A stretch of 64,000 bases of DNA, taken from positions 33,432-97,431 of the forward strand of contig CAWERR010000004.1 of assembly GCA_963811585.1 (NCBI GenBank), given 5' to 3'. Position numbers and translations under genes: made by a program. Numbering within the stretch: position 1 is the stretch's first letter; every line of letters starts with the position of its first letter. Below are positions 27,324-36,915 of the stretch, in pieces. Source of the DNA: JACDHG01 sp963811585. Its GTDB lineage: Bacteria; Actinomycetota; Actinomycetes; Propionibacteriales; Nocardioidaceae. A model generated the notes under the pieces. That model searched no databases and had not been told where the DNA came from. It saw only the letters and a list, made by a program, of their open reading frames with translations.

Positions 27324-28631
27324 ATGAGGTCGAGGCAAGCGACCCGGAGGGCGCCTCGGGATCTGCAGGTCACCGTGCTTGTGGCCCTCGGGCTCGTGGT
27401 GTTCGCCGTGGTTGTCTACGTCGTCGTCGTGCTCGGCGGCGGGGCACTCATCGGGCACACCTCGTCGCCGCACTTAGGTCTGTCAGTGCTCGCGACTGCG
27501 GTCGTGGCGCTGGCTTTCGAGCCTGTCGAGCGGCGGATCGAGGAACGTGTCCGCAGTCGCCTCCATCGTGGCCGCAGTTCGCCGTACGACGTCCTGACCC
27601 GGCTCGCCAACACCAACTTCCCGAGCGACGAGCTGCCCGACCGGATGGCTCTGGTGCTCGCCGAGGGAACCGGCGCCGAGTGGACTCAGGTGTGGCTCGT
27701 CGTCGGTGACCGCTTGACGCTGGCCGGGTGCTGGCCGCGCGGCGTCACCGCTGACGCTGCAGAACCGAACGCGCAGCACCCACCTGGCATCCGCTCCCTT
27801 CCGGTAAGCCAGTCGGGAGAGCAGCTCGGTGTCCTACGACTGAAGGAGCGCGAAGGCGAGCCGCTCACTGCTGTTGAAGAGCGGTTGTTCGCCGGGCTCG
27901 CGGCGCAGGCCGGTCTTGTCCTCCAGGGCATTCACTTGCGAGCCGAACTCAAGCATCGCCTGGCAGAGGTCACGGCCCGCGCAGAGGAGCTCCGGCTTTC
28001 GCGCGAGCGGCTCGTCGATGCACAAGATGCCGAGCGGAGTCGGCTCGAGCGCGACATCCATGACGGGGCACAACAACACCTGGTCGCGCTTGCCGTCAAC
28101 CTGCGCCTTGCGCAGACACTCGCGGCGCGCTCGCCTGACCGCGCAGCAAAGGTGCTGAGCGAGCAGGCTGAGGCAGCTCGGGAGACCGTTCGTACGCTCG
28201 TCGATCTGTCCCGCGGCATCTACCCGACGCTTCTCAGCCAAGACGGTCTCGAGGCTGCCCTGGCGGCTGCCGCAGAGGTCAGCCCGCTCACCGTCACGGT
28301 CTCAGTCGACGTCGAACGGCACGCGGAAAAGATCGAAGCGGCGGTGTACTTCTGTTGCCTGGAAGCACTGCAGAACGCGGCGAAGCATTCGGGTGCCGAC
28401 CAAGTGGCGGTGACGGTGCGCACCGATGCCGGCAACGTGGTCGTGGTGATCGAAGACGACGGGCACGGCTTCGACACCGACGCGGCTCCCGCGGGTGTCG
28501 GGTTGCCCAACATGCGTGACCGGATCGAGTCCGCCGGTGGAGTCTTGACGGTCAGCTCCACCCCCGGTTCCGGCACGCGGGTCGAGGCTCGGCTGCCAGC
28601 GTTGCACGTACCTCGGCAGCGGGGAGGCTGA
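27324..28631 (+). CDS. Sensor histidine kinase, NarL/LytS (HisKA_3) type
   Basis: About 435 residues. Two N-terminal membrane segments (VTVLVALGLVVFAVVVYVVV and LSVLATAVVALAF), a GAF-like region, then the HisKA_3 box AERSRLERDIHDGAQQHLVA with phospho-acceptor His. A HATPase domain follows with N-box CLEALQNAAKHSGA and G-box DDGHGFD plus GVGLPNMRDRI. ATG at 27324 is preferred over the longer upstream start at 27306. The stop overlaps the next gene's start region (gap 1 base). No response-regulator gene is adjacent, so the partner is elsewhere. Confidence 0.9.
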   Translation: MRSRQATRRAPRDLQVTVLVALGLVVFAVVVYVVVVLGGGALIGHTSSPHLGLSVLATAVVALAFEPVERRIEERVRSRLHRGRSSPYDVLTRLANTNFPSDELPDRMALVLAEGTGAEWTQVWLVVGDRLTLAGCWPRGVTADAAEPNAQHPPGIRSLPVSQSGEQLGVLRLKEREGEPLTAVEERLFAGLAAQAGLVLQGIHLRAELKHRLAEVTARAEELRLSRERLVDAQDAERSRLERDIHDGAQQHLVALAVNLRLAQTLAARSPDRAAKVLSEQAEAARETVRTLVDLSRGIYPTLLSQDGLEAALAAAAEVSPLTVTVSVDVERHAEKIEAAVYFCCLEALQNAAKHSGADQVAVTVRTDAGNVVVVIEDDGHGFDTDAAPAGVGLPNMRDRIESAGGVLTVSSTPGSGTRVEARLPALHVPRQRGG

Positions 28632-28632
28632 C

Positions 28633-30696
28633 ATGCGCGCCCGCCTTGCCTGGTCTCTCGTCGTACTCACCGCCGCGCTGGTGATCGGCGACACTCTGAT
28701 CACGTCGGCCTACAGCTCCTTGTGGTCCGAGCACACGATGGCCGTTCATGGCTGGCCGTACGTCGGCGTCGCCACACTTGGCTCCACGGTGATGGGGGCA
28801 CTCATCATCTCCCGCTATCCGGGACACCTCATCGGCTGGCTCCTCAGTGCTGTGGGGGCGACCGGACAGATTTCCCTGATCACGGAGGCCTACAGCATCT
28901 GGGTCATCGAAGAGGGCGGGCCCGGTCCCGCTGTCCTCGGACACGTCGCCGGATGGATCTCGGTGCTCCTCGGTGCGCCGCTCGCACTTACTGGCCTCAC
29001 CATCATGTTCTTGGTGTCGCCCGACGGGCGGCTGCTGTCACCCAGATGGCGTTACGCAGCGGCAGTCCCACTCACCGGGCTCGGCCTGTACGTCGTCGCC
29101 ATCCTCACCCTCAACCCGGCTGACTTCGAGCTCAACCCCGACCCCGGGTCGGAGAACGACAACGTCGGTCTGCTGGCGAGCGTGCTCCTGCTCACCGGGA
29201 TCGTGCTCGTCGCCATCGGTCTGATCGCTGCGGTCGTATCCATGGTCAAGCGGCTCCGCAGGGCCCGAGGCGATCAGCGACTGCAGTTGCGCTGGATCGT
29301 CGCCGCGGCTTCTTGTCTCGCTTTCTCGTTCGGCTTCCTGCTCGTGGTCCAGGCGGTGAAGGGTGGCGAGCAGTCATGGCTCTCTGCCACTCCCCTCTTC
29401 GTCTCCTACGCTCTGCTCCCGGTGTTCATGGCCATCGCCGTGCTTCATCACCGGCTCTACGACATCGACGTGATCATCAACCGCGCTCTGGTCGTCGCGG
29501 CCGGTACGGCGTTCGCGGCGATCGGGTACGTCGGCATCGTCGTCGCGGTAGCCGCGGCTGTCGGGTCACAGACGGGGGGCTTCTGGCCCTCGCTCCTGGC
29601 GAGTGCCGTGGTCGCAGTGGCGTTCCAACCGCTGCGCCGTCAGGTCGTGCGGTGGGCAGACCGGCTCGCGTTCGGGCGGCGGGCAGCGCCGTACGAAGCA
29701 CTCGCGGACTTCAGTCGGCAGCTCGGCGGCTGCCTGGACTCGCGACTGATCCTCCCGGCAGTAGCGGAGGCGGCAGGTGAAGCGGTCGCAGCGCGCCGGT
29801 CGACGGTGCTGCTCCGCATTCCAGGCAGCGAGGTCGAGACGGTGACGTGGCCGATCGACGCACCCGCGGGTGGCGTTGACTTCGAGGTGCCCGTCACGAG
29901 CGGGTCGGAGGTGCTCGGCAGCATCGTCGTGACGCAGCCCGCCGGACGGCCCTTACGGGAGAGCGACGAACGCCTCTTGCGTGATCTTGCCGACCAGGCA
30001 GCGGTCGCGTTCCACAACGCCGCGCTCGACGCGGAGCTGGCCGGCCACATCACGGAGTTGGATCGCCATGCCCAAAGACTCGCGGAGTCGCGGCGCAGGA
30101 TCGTCCAGGCCCGCGACTCAGAACGCAGCCGACTGGAGTCGGCCATCTCGCGTGAGGTCATCGCGAAGCTCGACGGTCTGCCGGCTGCGGTCAACGCGCT
30201 ACACGCCCCTGCGGCGAATGGAACGATTGACGCGGGCGAGGTCGAGCCCCTCCTTCAGCAGGCCAACCAAGCCCTCGCATCCTTGCGTGAGCTCACGCGG
30301 GGAGTGTTCCCAACCCAGCTGGCGCGCGCGGGTCTCGCCCCAGCCCTGATGACCCACCTGGGGAGGCGAGGACTCGCAGGGAGGCTGCATGTCGACCCCT
30401 CAGCCCTGGGGCTGCGGTTCCCGGCACGAGCGGAGGCGGCGGCGTACTTCTGCTTCATGCAGGCCATCGGGGACGAGACAGGTAGCGCGCACGGTGACCT
30501 CTCGGTCGAGGAATCGCAGCTCGTCATGCGAGTCCGCGCGCCCGCCATCGCGAGCATGGACGTCCAGGCCATGATGGACCGCGTCGAGGCTGTCGGCGGC
30601 TCCTTGTCGATGAACGAGGCGGAGTCTGAGCTGACGATGGAACTCCAGATCCCCGTGCAGCCGGCCGACTCCGCGTCGACGACGGTGCCGTCCTAG
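28633..30696 (+). CDS. Membrane histidine-kinase-like protein lacking the phospho-acceptor His
   Basis: 687 residues: about eight to ten membrane segments in the first ~340, a GAF-like module (~365-465), then a coiled helix where the HisKA_3 box should be. The kinase neighbour has ERSRLERDIHDGAQQ; here the aligned stretch reads ERSRLESAISREVIAK, so Asp-His is gone. The C-terminal region (AEAAAYFCFMQAIGDETGS) keeps the fold outline but lacks recognisable N and G boxes. It is probably a pseudokinase that heterodimerises with or tunes the adjacent kinase. Intact frame, so this is not sequencing damage. Confidence 0.83.
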   Translation: MRARLAWSLVVLTAALVIGDTLITSAYSSLWSEHTMAVHGWPYVGVATLGSTVMGALIISRYPGHLIGWLLSAVGATGQISLITEAYSIWVIEEGGPGPAVLGHVAGWISVLLGAPLALTGLTIMFLVSPDGRLLSPRWRYAAAVPLTGLGLYVVAILTLNPADFELNPDPGSENDNVGLLASVLLLTGIVLVAIGLIAAVVSMVKRLRRARGDQRLQLRWIVAAASCLAFSFGFLLVVQAVKGGEQSWLSATPLFVSYALLPVFMAIAVLHHRLYDIDVIINRALVVAAGTAFAAIGYVGIVVAVAAAVGSQTGGFWPSLLASAVVAVAFQPLRRQVVRWADRLAFGRRAAPYEALADFSRQLGGCLDSRLILPAVAEAAGEAVAARRSTVLLRIPGSEVETVTWPIDAPAGGVDFEVPVTSGSEVLGSIVVTQPAGRPLRESDERLLRDLADQAAVAFHNAALDAELAGHITELDRHAQRLAESRRRIVQARDSERSRLESAISREVIAKLDGLPAAVNALHAPAANGTIDAGEVEPLLQQANQALASLRELTRGVFPTQLARAGLAPALMTHLGRRGLAGRLHVDPSALGLRFPARAEAAAYFCFMQAIGDETGSAHGDLSVEESQLVMRVRAPAIASMDVQAMMDRVEAVGGSLSMNEAESELTMELQIPVQPADSASTTVPS

Positions 30697-31577
30697 GCCT
30701 GCACAGCCCTCTGCTCGGCGCTTCGACGCCATGCGCGGAGGATCCACGGCACAGCGATCCCGAGGAGTATGGCGTCGATGGCGACGGGGATCCAGGAGAC
30801 GTCACCCGGGTCGAGGGCCGACTCCACGTCGTCGAGCAGTCCGGCTGGGATGAGGCCGGCGACGTTCTTGACGAGGTGGATCGCGATGCCTGCCTCGAGT
30901 CCGCCGGTTCGCATGGTGAGGTACGCGAACACGGTCCCGAGGAGCAGTCGGTCAAGATAGAGGGCGGGGTCGAACTGGAGGTGCGCGGTCGCGAACAACA
31001 CCCCCGTGACGAAGCAGCAGGCAAGCGCCGGGAGCCTGGTTGCGCCGAAGCCTTGCAGTAGCAACCCGCGGAACACATACTCCTCACCGGCAGCCTGTAA
31101 CGGCGTGGTCAGCAGGACCACGACGATGAACGCGACGACCCCGCGCCCGATCGCCTCGTCTCGTGTGACCGCCGCCCCGGTGGTCCCGAGGACGAGCAAT
31201 GGGGACCAGATCACCAACGCCATTGCTACGCACGTCAGGAGCCACCTCCACCTGACGCCTGGCCGGGTCGACGACAGCCACCTCGGACGGACGCCGTACA
31301 GGAGGAACGCAAGCAGCCCGGCAAACGGGATGAGCAACGCCAAGCCCAGGTTGGTGGCGAACATCTCTCCTGCGTCGATGCCGTCATTGGGATCGACCGT
31401 GTAGTCGTCGTACCCCAACAGTCGCCCACCACCGGTGACGAGCAGGATGGCCGCAATCGCCAGCACCACGCCACCCACCGCCACCGCGGCAGAGGCGACG
31501 AGCACGCGCCACCAGGCGCCGGTCTGAGGCGCGAGCTGCCGCAGGTAGCTCGTCCCCGGGACGGGGTCGCGAGCCAT
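30693..31577 (-). CDS. CPBP family intramembrane glutamic endopeptidase
   Basis: 294 residues with about eight membrane segments. The CPBP (Abi/CaaX-like) motifs are present: EEYVFRGLLLQ (catalytic Glu-Glu and Arg) at ~165, FATAHLQFD (second motif His) at ~195, and a later IHLVKN helix. Family members process prenylated proteins or act in peptide immunity or signalling; the substrate here is unknown. It converges with the pseudokinase gene (4-base overlap of ends). Frame intact. Confidence 0.87.
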   Translation of the reverse strand: MARDPVPGTSYLRQLAPQTGAWWRVLVASAAVAVGGVVLAIAAILLVTGGGRLLGYDDYTVDPNDGIDAGEMFATNLGLALLIPFAGLLAFLLYGVRPRWLSSTRPGVRWRWLLTCVAMALVIWSPLLVLGTTGAAVTRDEAIGRGVVAFIVVVLLTTPLQAAGEEYVFRGLLLQGFGATRLPALACCFVTGVLFATAHLQFDPALYLDRLLLGTVFAYLTMRTGGLEAGIAIHLVKNVAGLIPAGLLDDVESALDPGDVSWIPVAIDAILLGIAVPWILRAWRRSAEQRAVQA

Positions 31578-31581
31578 CGCG

Positions 31582-33079
31582 TCAGGCCGGCTCGGCGACC
31601 GCGCGCAAACGCGCCAGGGAACGATCGCGGCCCAGCAGCTCCATCGACTCGAACAGCGGCGGCGAGATCCGGCGACCGGTGATCGCGACCCGGACCGGGC
31701 CGAACGCGTTGCGCGGCTTGAGGCCCCGCTCCTCGATCAGCCGACCCGCAGCGCCGCCTCGATCGAGGCGGTGTTCCAGTCGCCGACCGAGGTCAATGCG
31801 CCGTACGCCGCCTGGACGATCTCGACGCCGGCGGCGTCGAGCAGCTTGGCCGCGTCGTCGGGGTCGACCGCGAAGTCCACGTCATCGGACACGAACAGGA
31901 AGCCGAGCATGTCGACGACCTCGCCCAGGGTCGACCATCCGCTCCTGGATCAGCGGTGCCGCCGCGGCAGGAGCGCTGCTGCTCGTCGGTGGGCTCGATC
32001 ACCGAGCAGACCCGCGGCCTGCAGGTACGGCACGACCCGGGCGGCGAGCTCCTCGGTCGGCAGGGCCCGCAGGTGGGTGGCGTTGATCGCCTCGCACTTC
32101 TTGAGGTCGAAGCGCGCCGGGTTGGGGTTGACCCGGTCGATCGTGAACGCGGCGACCATCTCGTCCATCGTGAAGATGTCGTGGTCGTCGGCGATCGCCC
32201 AGCCCAGCAGGGCCAGGTAGTTGAGCAGCCCTTCGGGCAGGAAGCCGCGCTCGCGGTAGCCGAGCAGGCTCGACTCGGGGTCGCGCTTGGAGAGCTTCTT
32301 GTTGCCCTGGCCCATGACATAGGGCAGGTGGCCGAACTCGGGGGTCCTGCCGGTGCCGACGCCGATGTCGGCCAGCGCGTCGTACAGCGCGATCTGCCGC
32401 GGCGTCGACGACAGCAGGTCCTCGCCGCGCAGCACGTGGGTGATCTCCATCAGCGCGTCGTCGACCGGGTTGACCAGCGTGTAGAGCGGGTGGCCGTTGG
32501 CGCGGACCAACACGAAGTCAGGCACGTGCTCGCTCTCGAAGCTGATCTCGCCGCGCACGAGGTCGTCGAAGGTGATGGTGCGGTCGGGCATCCGGAACCG
32601 GACGGCCGGCTTGCGGCCCTCGGCCTCGTACGCCGCCACCTGCTCGGCGGACAGGTCGCGGCAGTGGCCGTCGTAGCCCGGAGCGCGGCCCTCGGCGCGG
32701 GCCTTGTCGTTGCGCTCGTCGAGCTCCTGCTGCGAGCAGTAGCAGTGGTAGGCGCGGCCGCCTTCGACCAGCCGCTCGGCGACGTCGGCGTAGATGTCCA
32801 TCCGCTCGGACTGGAGGTACGGGCCGAACGGGCCGCCGACCTCGGGGCCTTCGTCCCAGTCGAAGCCGAGCCAGCGCATCACGTCGAGCAGCGCGTCGTA
32901 GGACTCCTGGGTGTTGCGGGCGGCGTCGGTGTCCTCGATCCGGAACACGAACGTGCCGCCGAGATGGCGCGCGAACGCCCAGTTGAACAGCGCCGTCCGG
33001 GCCAGCCCGACATGCGGACTGCCGGTCGGCGATGGGCAGAAGCGGACCGCGGATCCGGAGCCGCGGGCGCGTCAGTCAC
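31582..33079 (-). CDS. gltX: Glutamyl-tRNA synthetase, frameshifted
   Basis: Charges tRNA-Glu, and in organisms with GatCAB also tRNA-Gln, with glutamate. Starts TDAPAAPDPRSASA (GTG 33077-33079). The catalytic HIGH-equivalent (HVGLARTALFN) lies in a shifted frame, then FVFRIEDTDAARNTQESYDA, HYCYCSQQELDERN-type motifs, THVLRGEDLLSSTPRQIALY, and the KMSKS-equivalent NKKLSKRDPES. Indels cluster near 33030 and from 31740 to 32010. The start overlaps the FAH-gene stop in GTGA. Essential, so damage is read as error. Confidence 0.94.
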
Positions 33080-33854
33080 GTGAAACCACCCTGTTCGTCA
33101 AGAGTTCCGATGCCCTCAACGGTGACAGACACCGTGTCCCCGGCTGCATCGGTCCGACCCCGGCCGGGGTGCCGGTGGCGATGACGTCGCCGGGCAGCAG
33201 GGTCATGAACGACGTGACGTAGGCGATGAGCGCGGGCACGTCGAACAGCATCAGGCTGGTGCTGCCCCGCTGCTTCTCCTCACCGTTGAGCTCGGTCGTC
33301 ACCGTCGAGGTCGGACGGGTCGAGGTCGGTCTCGATCCACGGCCCCAGCGGGCAGAACGAGTCGAAGCCCTTGGCTCTCGCCCACTGGCCGTCGCGTCTT
33401 CTGCAGGTCGCGGGCGGTGACGTCGTTGGCGACCGTGTAGCCGTAGATGACGTCGGCGACCTTCGCCGCCGGGACGTCGCGACAGATGCGTCCGATCACG
33501 ACGGCGAGCTCGCCCTCGAAGTGCACGTCGCTGCTCTGGTCGGGGTAGACGATCGGGTCGTACGGCCCGACGACCGAGGTGTTGGGCTTGAGGAAGACCA
33601 GCGGCTCGGCGGGCACCTCGTTGCCGAGCTCCTCGGCATGCGCGGCGTAGTTGCGGCCGATACCGACCACCTTGCTGCGCGGGATGACCGGCGCCAGCAG
33701 CCGGACGTCGGCGAGCGGGTGCTGCTCCCCGGTCAGCTCGATGCCGCTGTAGAGCGGGTCACCGACCAGCGGACGCGATGATCTCGTCGCCGTCGGGGCC
33801 ACCGACGACGCCGTACTCGGGGTCGTCTCCGGTCGTGAACCGTGCGATTCTCAC
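33076..33854 (-). CDS. Fumarylacetoacetate hydrolase family protein, frameshifted
   Basis: About 258 residues. Blocks VVGIGRNYAAHAEELGNE, FLKPNTSVVGPYDPIVYP, VHFEGELAVVIGR (metal-binding Glu), VANDVTARDLQ and LLPGDVIATGTPAGVGPM are diagnostic of the FAH superfamily (acylpyruvase or dioate isomerase/hydrolase types). The true substrate is unknown. GTG start at 33852-33854 (RIARFTTGDDPEYG). Indels near 33790, 33395-33410, 33300 and 33150. It precedes gltX with 4-base overlap, a pairing common in actinobacteria. Confidence 0.87.
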
Positions 33855-33923
33855 AACGCCCAACCCTAGCCGCCAGCCGGACGTCGCGGTCAGCCGTCAC
33901 CACGGCTCTAGGCTGTGGGCGAG

Positions 33924-34832
33924 ATGCCGACACGTTGACCGAGCCGAGTGGCGCGCCCGCCAGCAGCGCGCACGAGCAGCGCGTCGACGCCTGGGTCGCG
34001 CCCGCACCTGGAGCGGCGGCGCCGCGGCGAGTCCGCACCCGGTCGAGGACTTCCTGTTCACCTACTACTCGTACCGGCCGGCGGCCCTGCGACGCTGGCA
34101 CCCGGGAGTCGGCGTGACCGCTCACCGGCGACGTCGGCGAGTTCGCCGGCGCAAGGGGTATGTCGTCGAGGGCGACACGGCGTACGCTCGACCCGACCTG
34201 GTCGCCGCCGAGCGAGCGCGACCGCATCAGCTGGATCCGCGGACCTGCTCGTCGCCGACCGACTCGACGCGCACCTCAGCTGTCGGCTGCTTCGGGCTGC
34301 ACGAGTGGGCGATGGTCTACCGGCAGCGCGCCGACGACGTACGGCACTGCGCGCTACCCGCTGCGGCTCGGCGCGTCGCGGCACCGACGACGTCGTCGAG
34401 TCGCATCGGATCACCTGCACCCACTTCGACGCGTTCCGGTTCTTCACCGACGAGGCACGGCCGCTCAACCTCCTGCAACCGACCCGCGAGGTCAGCAGCT
34501 CGAGCAACGAGCAGCCGGGCTGCCTGCACGCGTCGATGGACGTCTACAAGTGGGCGTACAAGCTCGCGCCGCTGACGCCGTCGGAGCTGGTCGCCGACTG
34601 CTTCGAGCTCGCCCGCGATGTGCGGCAGGTCGACATGCAGGCCGCGCCGTACGACCTGAGCTGACCTCGGTGTCGAGCCGATCCGGATCGAGACGCCGAG
34701 GGCAAAGCGGCCTACATCGAGCACCAACGCGACTTTGCGACTCGTTCGAATCGACTGCGAGCACGGCTGCTCACCATCTGCGACACCGTCATCGACGCCG
34801 CCTCAAACGCTTATGCGGTCGAGCGCAACTAA
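33924..34832 (+). CDS. Conserved actinobacterial protein, often named 3-methyladenine DNA glycosylase; frameshifted
   Basis: About 300 residues when indels are closed. Recognisable blocks: AEWRARQQR, RVDAWVAP, HPVEDFLFTYYSYRPAALRR, GCFGLHEWAMVYRQ, SHRITCTHFDAFRFFTDEAR, PGCLHASMDVYKWAYKLAP, and QVDMQAAPYDLS. Relatives in actinobacteria carry the name 3-methyladenine DNA glycosylase, but I see no HhH-GPD or AAG motif, so activity is unverified. The C-terminus AVERN ends at the TAA at 34830-34832, inside the first of three short direct repeats. At least six indels. Confidence 0.72.
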
Positions 34833-34886
34833 GCGACGGCTCGACCGCAACTAAATGACGGCTCCCGCAACTAAGTGACGGTTCGG
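34814..34886. repeat. Three direct repeats CGCAACTAAgTGACGGcTC plus 11-bp inverted repeat
   Basis: Copies at 34824-34842, 34846-34864 and 34866-34884 (spacings 22 and 20) share CGCAACTAA and GACGG. The first carries the stop codon of the upstream gene. TGCGGTCGAGC (34814-34824) and GCTCGACCGCA (34839-34849) form a perfect 11-bp hairpin with a 14-base loop. The cluster lies between two convergent genes and could act as a bidirectional terminator or a dispersed repeat. Confidence 0.8.
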
Positions 34887-34889
34887 CGA

Positions 34890-35309
34890 TTAGGCGTGGC
34901 CGGCGGGGACGCACAACACCGGGCGGCTCGACAGGTGCAGCAGCTTGTGGGGAGTCGAGCCAAGCACCGCACCCCTGAGAGGGCTTTCGCCCCAGGTGCC
35001 GACCACGATCACCCGCGCGTCGTGGGCATCAGCGACTGCCAGCAACGCCTGAGCCGGTTTCTCGGCGACGACCTGTACGTCGGTCCGCACCCCAGCAGCC
35101 GTCGCCTCGTCGACGGCATGCCCCAGGGCGGTGCGCGCGATCTCGGTGAGCGCCTGCTCGTGGACCCTGAACTCCTCACCTACACCACCGGGCGGGGAGA
35201 CGCCGTACACCAAGACGAGCGGTTCGTCGAAGGTCGTGGCCAAGGTGATCGCCATCGCAAGGGCCCGTCGCGCACCAGGTGACTCGTCATACCCCAAGAC
35301 AATGCTCAC
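34890..35309 (-). CDS. Universal stress protein, UspA family
   Basis: 139 residues, single Usp domain. The ATP-binding motif is visible as VVGTWGESPLRGAVLGSTPH (G-x2-G-x9-G-S/T type), and the N-terminal strand SIVLGYDESPGARRALA carries the conserved Asp. Stress-linked cytoplasmic nucleotide-binding protein. It starts one base after the permease stop, so it is co-transcribed with the permease. USP domains next to amino-acid permeases recur in actinobacteria. Frame intact. Confidence 0.92.
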   Translation of the reverse strand: MSIVLGYDESPGARRALAMAITLATTFDEPLVLVYGVSPPGGVGEEFRVHEQALTEIARTALGHAVDEATAAGVRTDVQVVAEKPAQALLAVADAHDARVIVVGTWGESPLRGAVLGSTPHKLLHLSSRPVLCVPAGHA

Positions 35310-35310
35310 G

Positions 35311-36826
35311 TCAGGCTTCTTTCTCGCTGGCTGACGACGTGACGCCGCGCGCGACGTCCGGGTCTGGCACCCCGGGCTGCTCCTGCCAGTAGCGCCCGTT
35401 CTGGAGCCTTGAGGCGATCATCAAGACAATGCCGAGCGCGAAGATGAAGAGGCCGATCACCAGCGGCGGGCCGAGCCCGAACCACGACTGCCCGCTGTAG
35501 GAGTTGTCCGGGTCGGACTGGTCACGAGCCGACTCGAAGAGCAGCCAGCCGAGCAACACAGCCCCCACCACCGGTCCGACGCCGATCAGCAGGAAGTTCT
35601 TGAGACTCTCCGTCAGATGCCTGCGGTAGTAGATCGCGCAGGCAACCCCGGTCAGCGCGTAGTAGAACGCGATCAGCAGCGACAGGGCGCTGAGAGAGTC
35701 GAACAAGGCGTTCTCGCTGATCAGGCTGACCACGACGTACCACGACCCCGGCGATGACGGCGACCGCCCAGGTCGACACGTGCGGAGTGCGGAACCGCGG
35801 GTGGATCTTGCCGAAACGGCAGGCACCGCGCCACGCCGTGCCATCGAGAGCGCAGTGCGTGATGCCGGGATGATGGTCGTCTGGGTTGAGGCGATCGCAG
35901 GGTCGCCACCGAGATGAGGAGCACCCAGTCCCAACTGCCGAGGACCTCGGTGGCGAGGATCGCGAAGATCGCCTCCTCCTCTTCCCGGTTGTCCTCGAGG
36001 AACTGCGTCCCGGAGTACGCGACGATGGCGATCGCCACTGACACATAGGTGACCAGCAGGATGACGTGGACCAGACGCCAGCACGTCCGGGTGCCGACTC
36101 CGAGTCGGTCGGTCTCCTCGGTGAGGTTGACCGCCGACTCCCAGCCCCAGTAGGCGAACACACCAAGCAGCAGACCGGCGGTCAGCGCCGCGCCGCCCTC
36201 ACCGAACGGGTTGAGCCATGTCAACGACGGAGTCGTCGCCTCCAGACTGCTGTCGTCTGCGGCGACGCGGACGAGCGCGACGGCCGCGAACACGAGGAGC
36301 GACAACACCTGCAAGACGATGAGCGCGTTCTGCAGTTCGCCGACGTCTCGGTCCCGAACACGCAGATGGCAGTGAGCAGGACGATCAGAGCGAGGGAGAG
36401 CGCCATCACGATCGGCTGGCGCCCTTCGACGACGGGTCGATGCCGAAGGCCAGCATCGTGAAATTCACGCCGACGTCGGCGAGCGATCCCACCACCAGGA
36501 CGCCCGTCATCGTGATGGCCCAGCCGCCCATCCAGCCGAACCACGGACCCATCGCGCGCGTCACCCAGGAGAACGTCGTCCCGCAGTCCTGGTCGACCCG
36601 GTTCAGGTAGTAGAACGCCGACGCGATCAGGGCCATCGGCACAAACACGCGATCAGCACGCCGGGTGCGTAGACACCAACAAGGGAGACGATCGGTCCGA
36701 TGACGGCCGCCAGCGAGTACGCCGGAGACGTCGCGGCGAGTCCGATGACCAGAGCGTCGAAGAAGCCGATCGCGCCGGCTTGAGCTCGGTCTCACCTGAC
36801 GGAGCTACGTCTTCCCTTGCCGTCAT
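35311..36826 (-). CDS. APC-family amino acid permease, frameshifted
   Basis: About 500 residues, twelve-segment membrane transporter. N-terminus TAREDVAPSGETELK (ATG 36824-36826, GGAGG upstream) leads into IGFFDALVIGLAATSPAYSL, the conserved first-segment motif of APC permeases. Later blocks are TTFSWVTRAMGPWFGWMGGW, TAGLLLGVFAYWGWESAVNL, ASTQTTIIPASRTALSMARR, and a C-terminal soluble tail ending SSASEKEA. Indels near 36790, 36650, 36430, 36330, 35895 and 35745. Substrate unknown. Confidence 0.88.
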
Positions 36827-36915
36827 ACCGGCCTCCGCGCGGACTCAACGAATCGAGGTGGGGTGGGTGGCGACGGCCAGAGTCTAGCGGGGAGAGCTCT
36901 GCTCAGGTTGCATCC

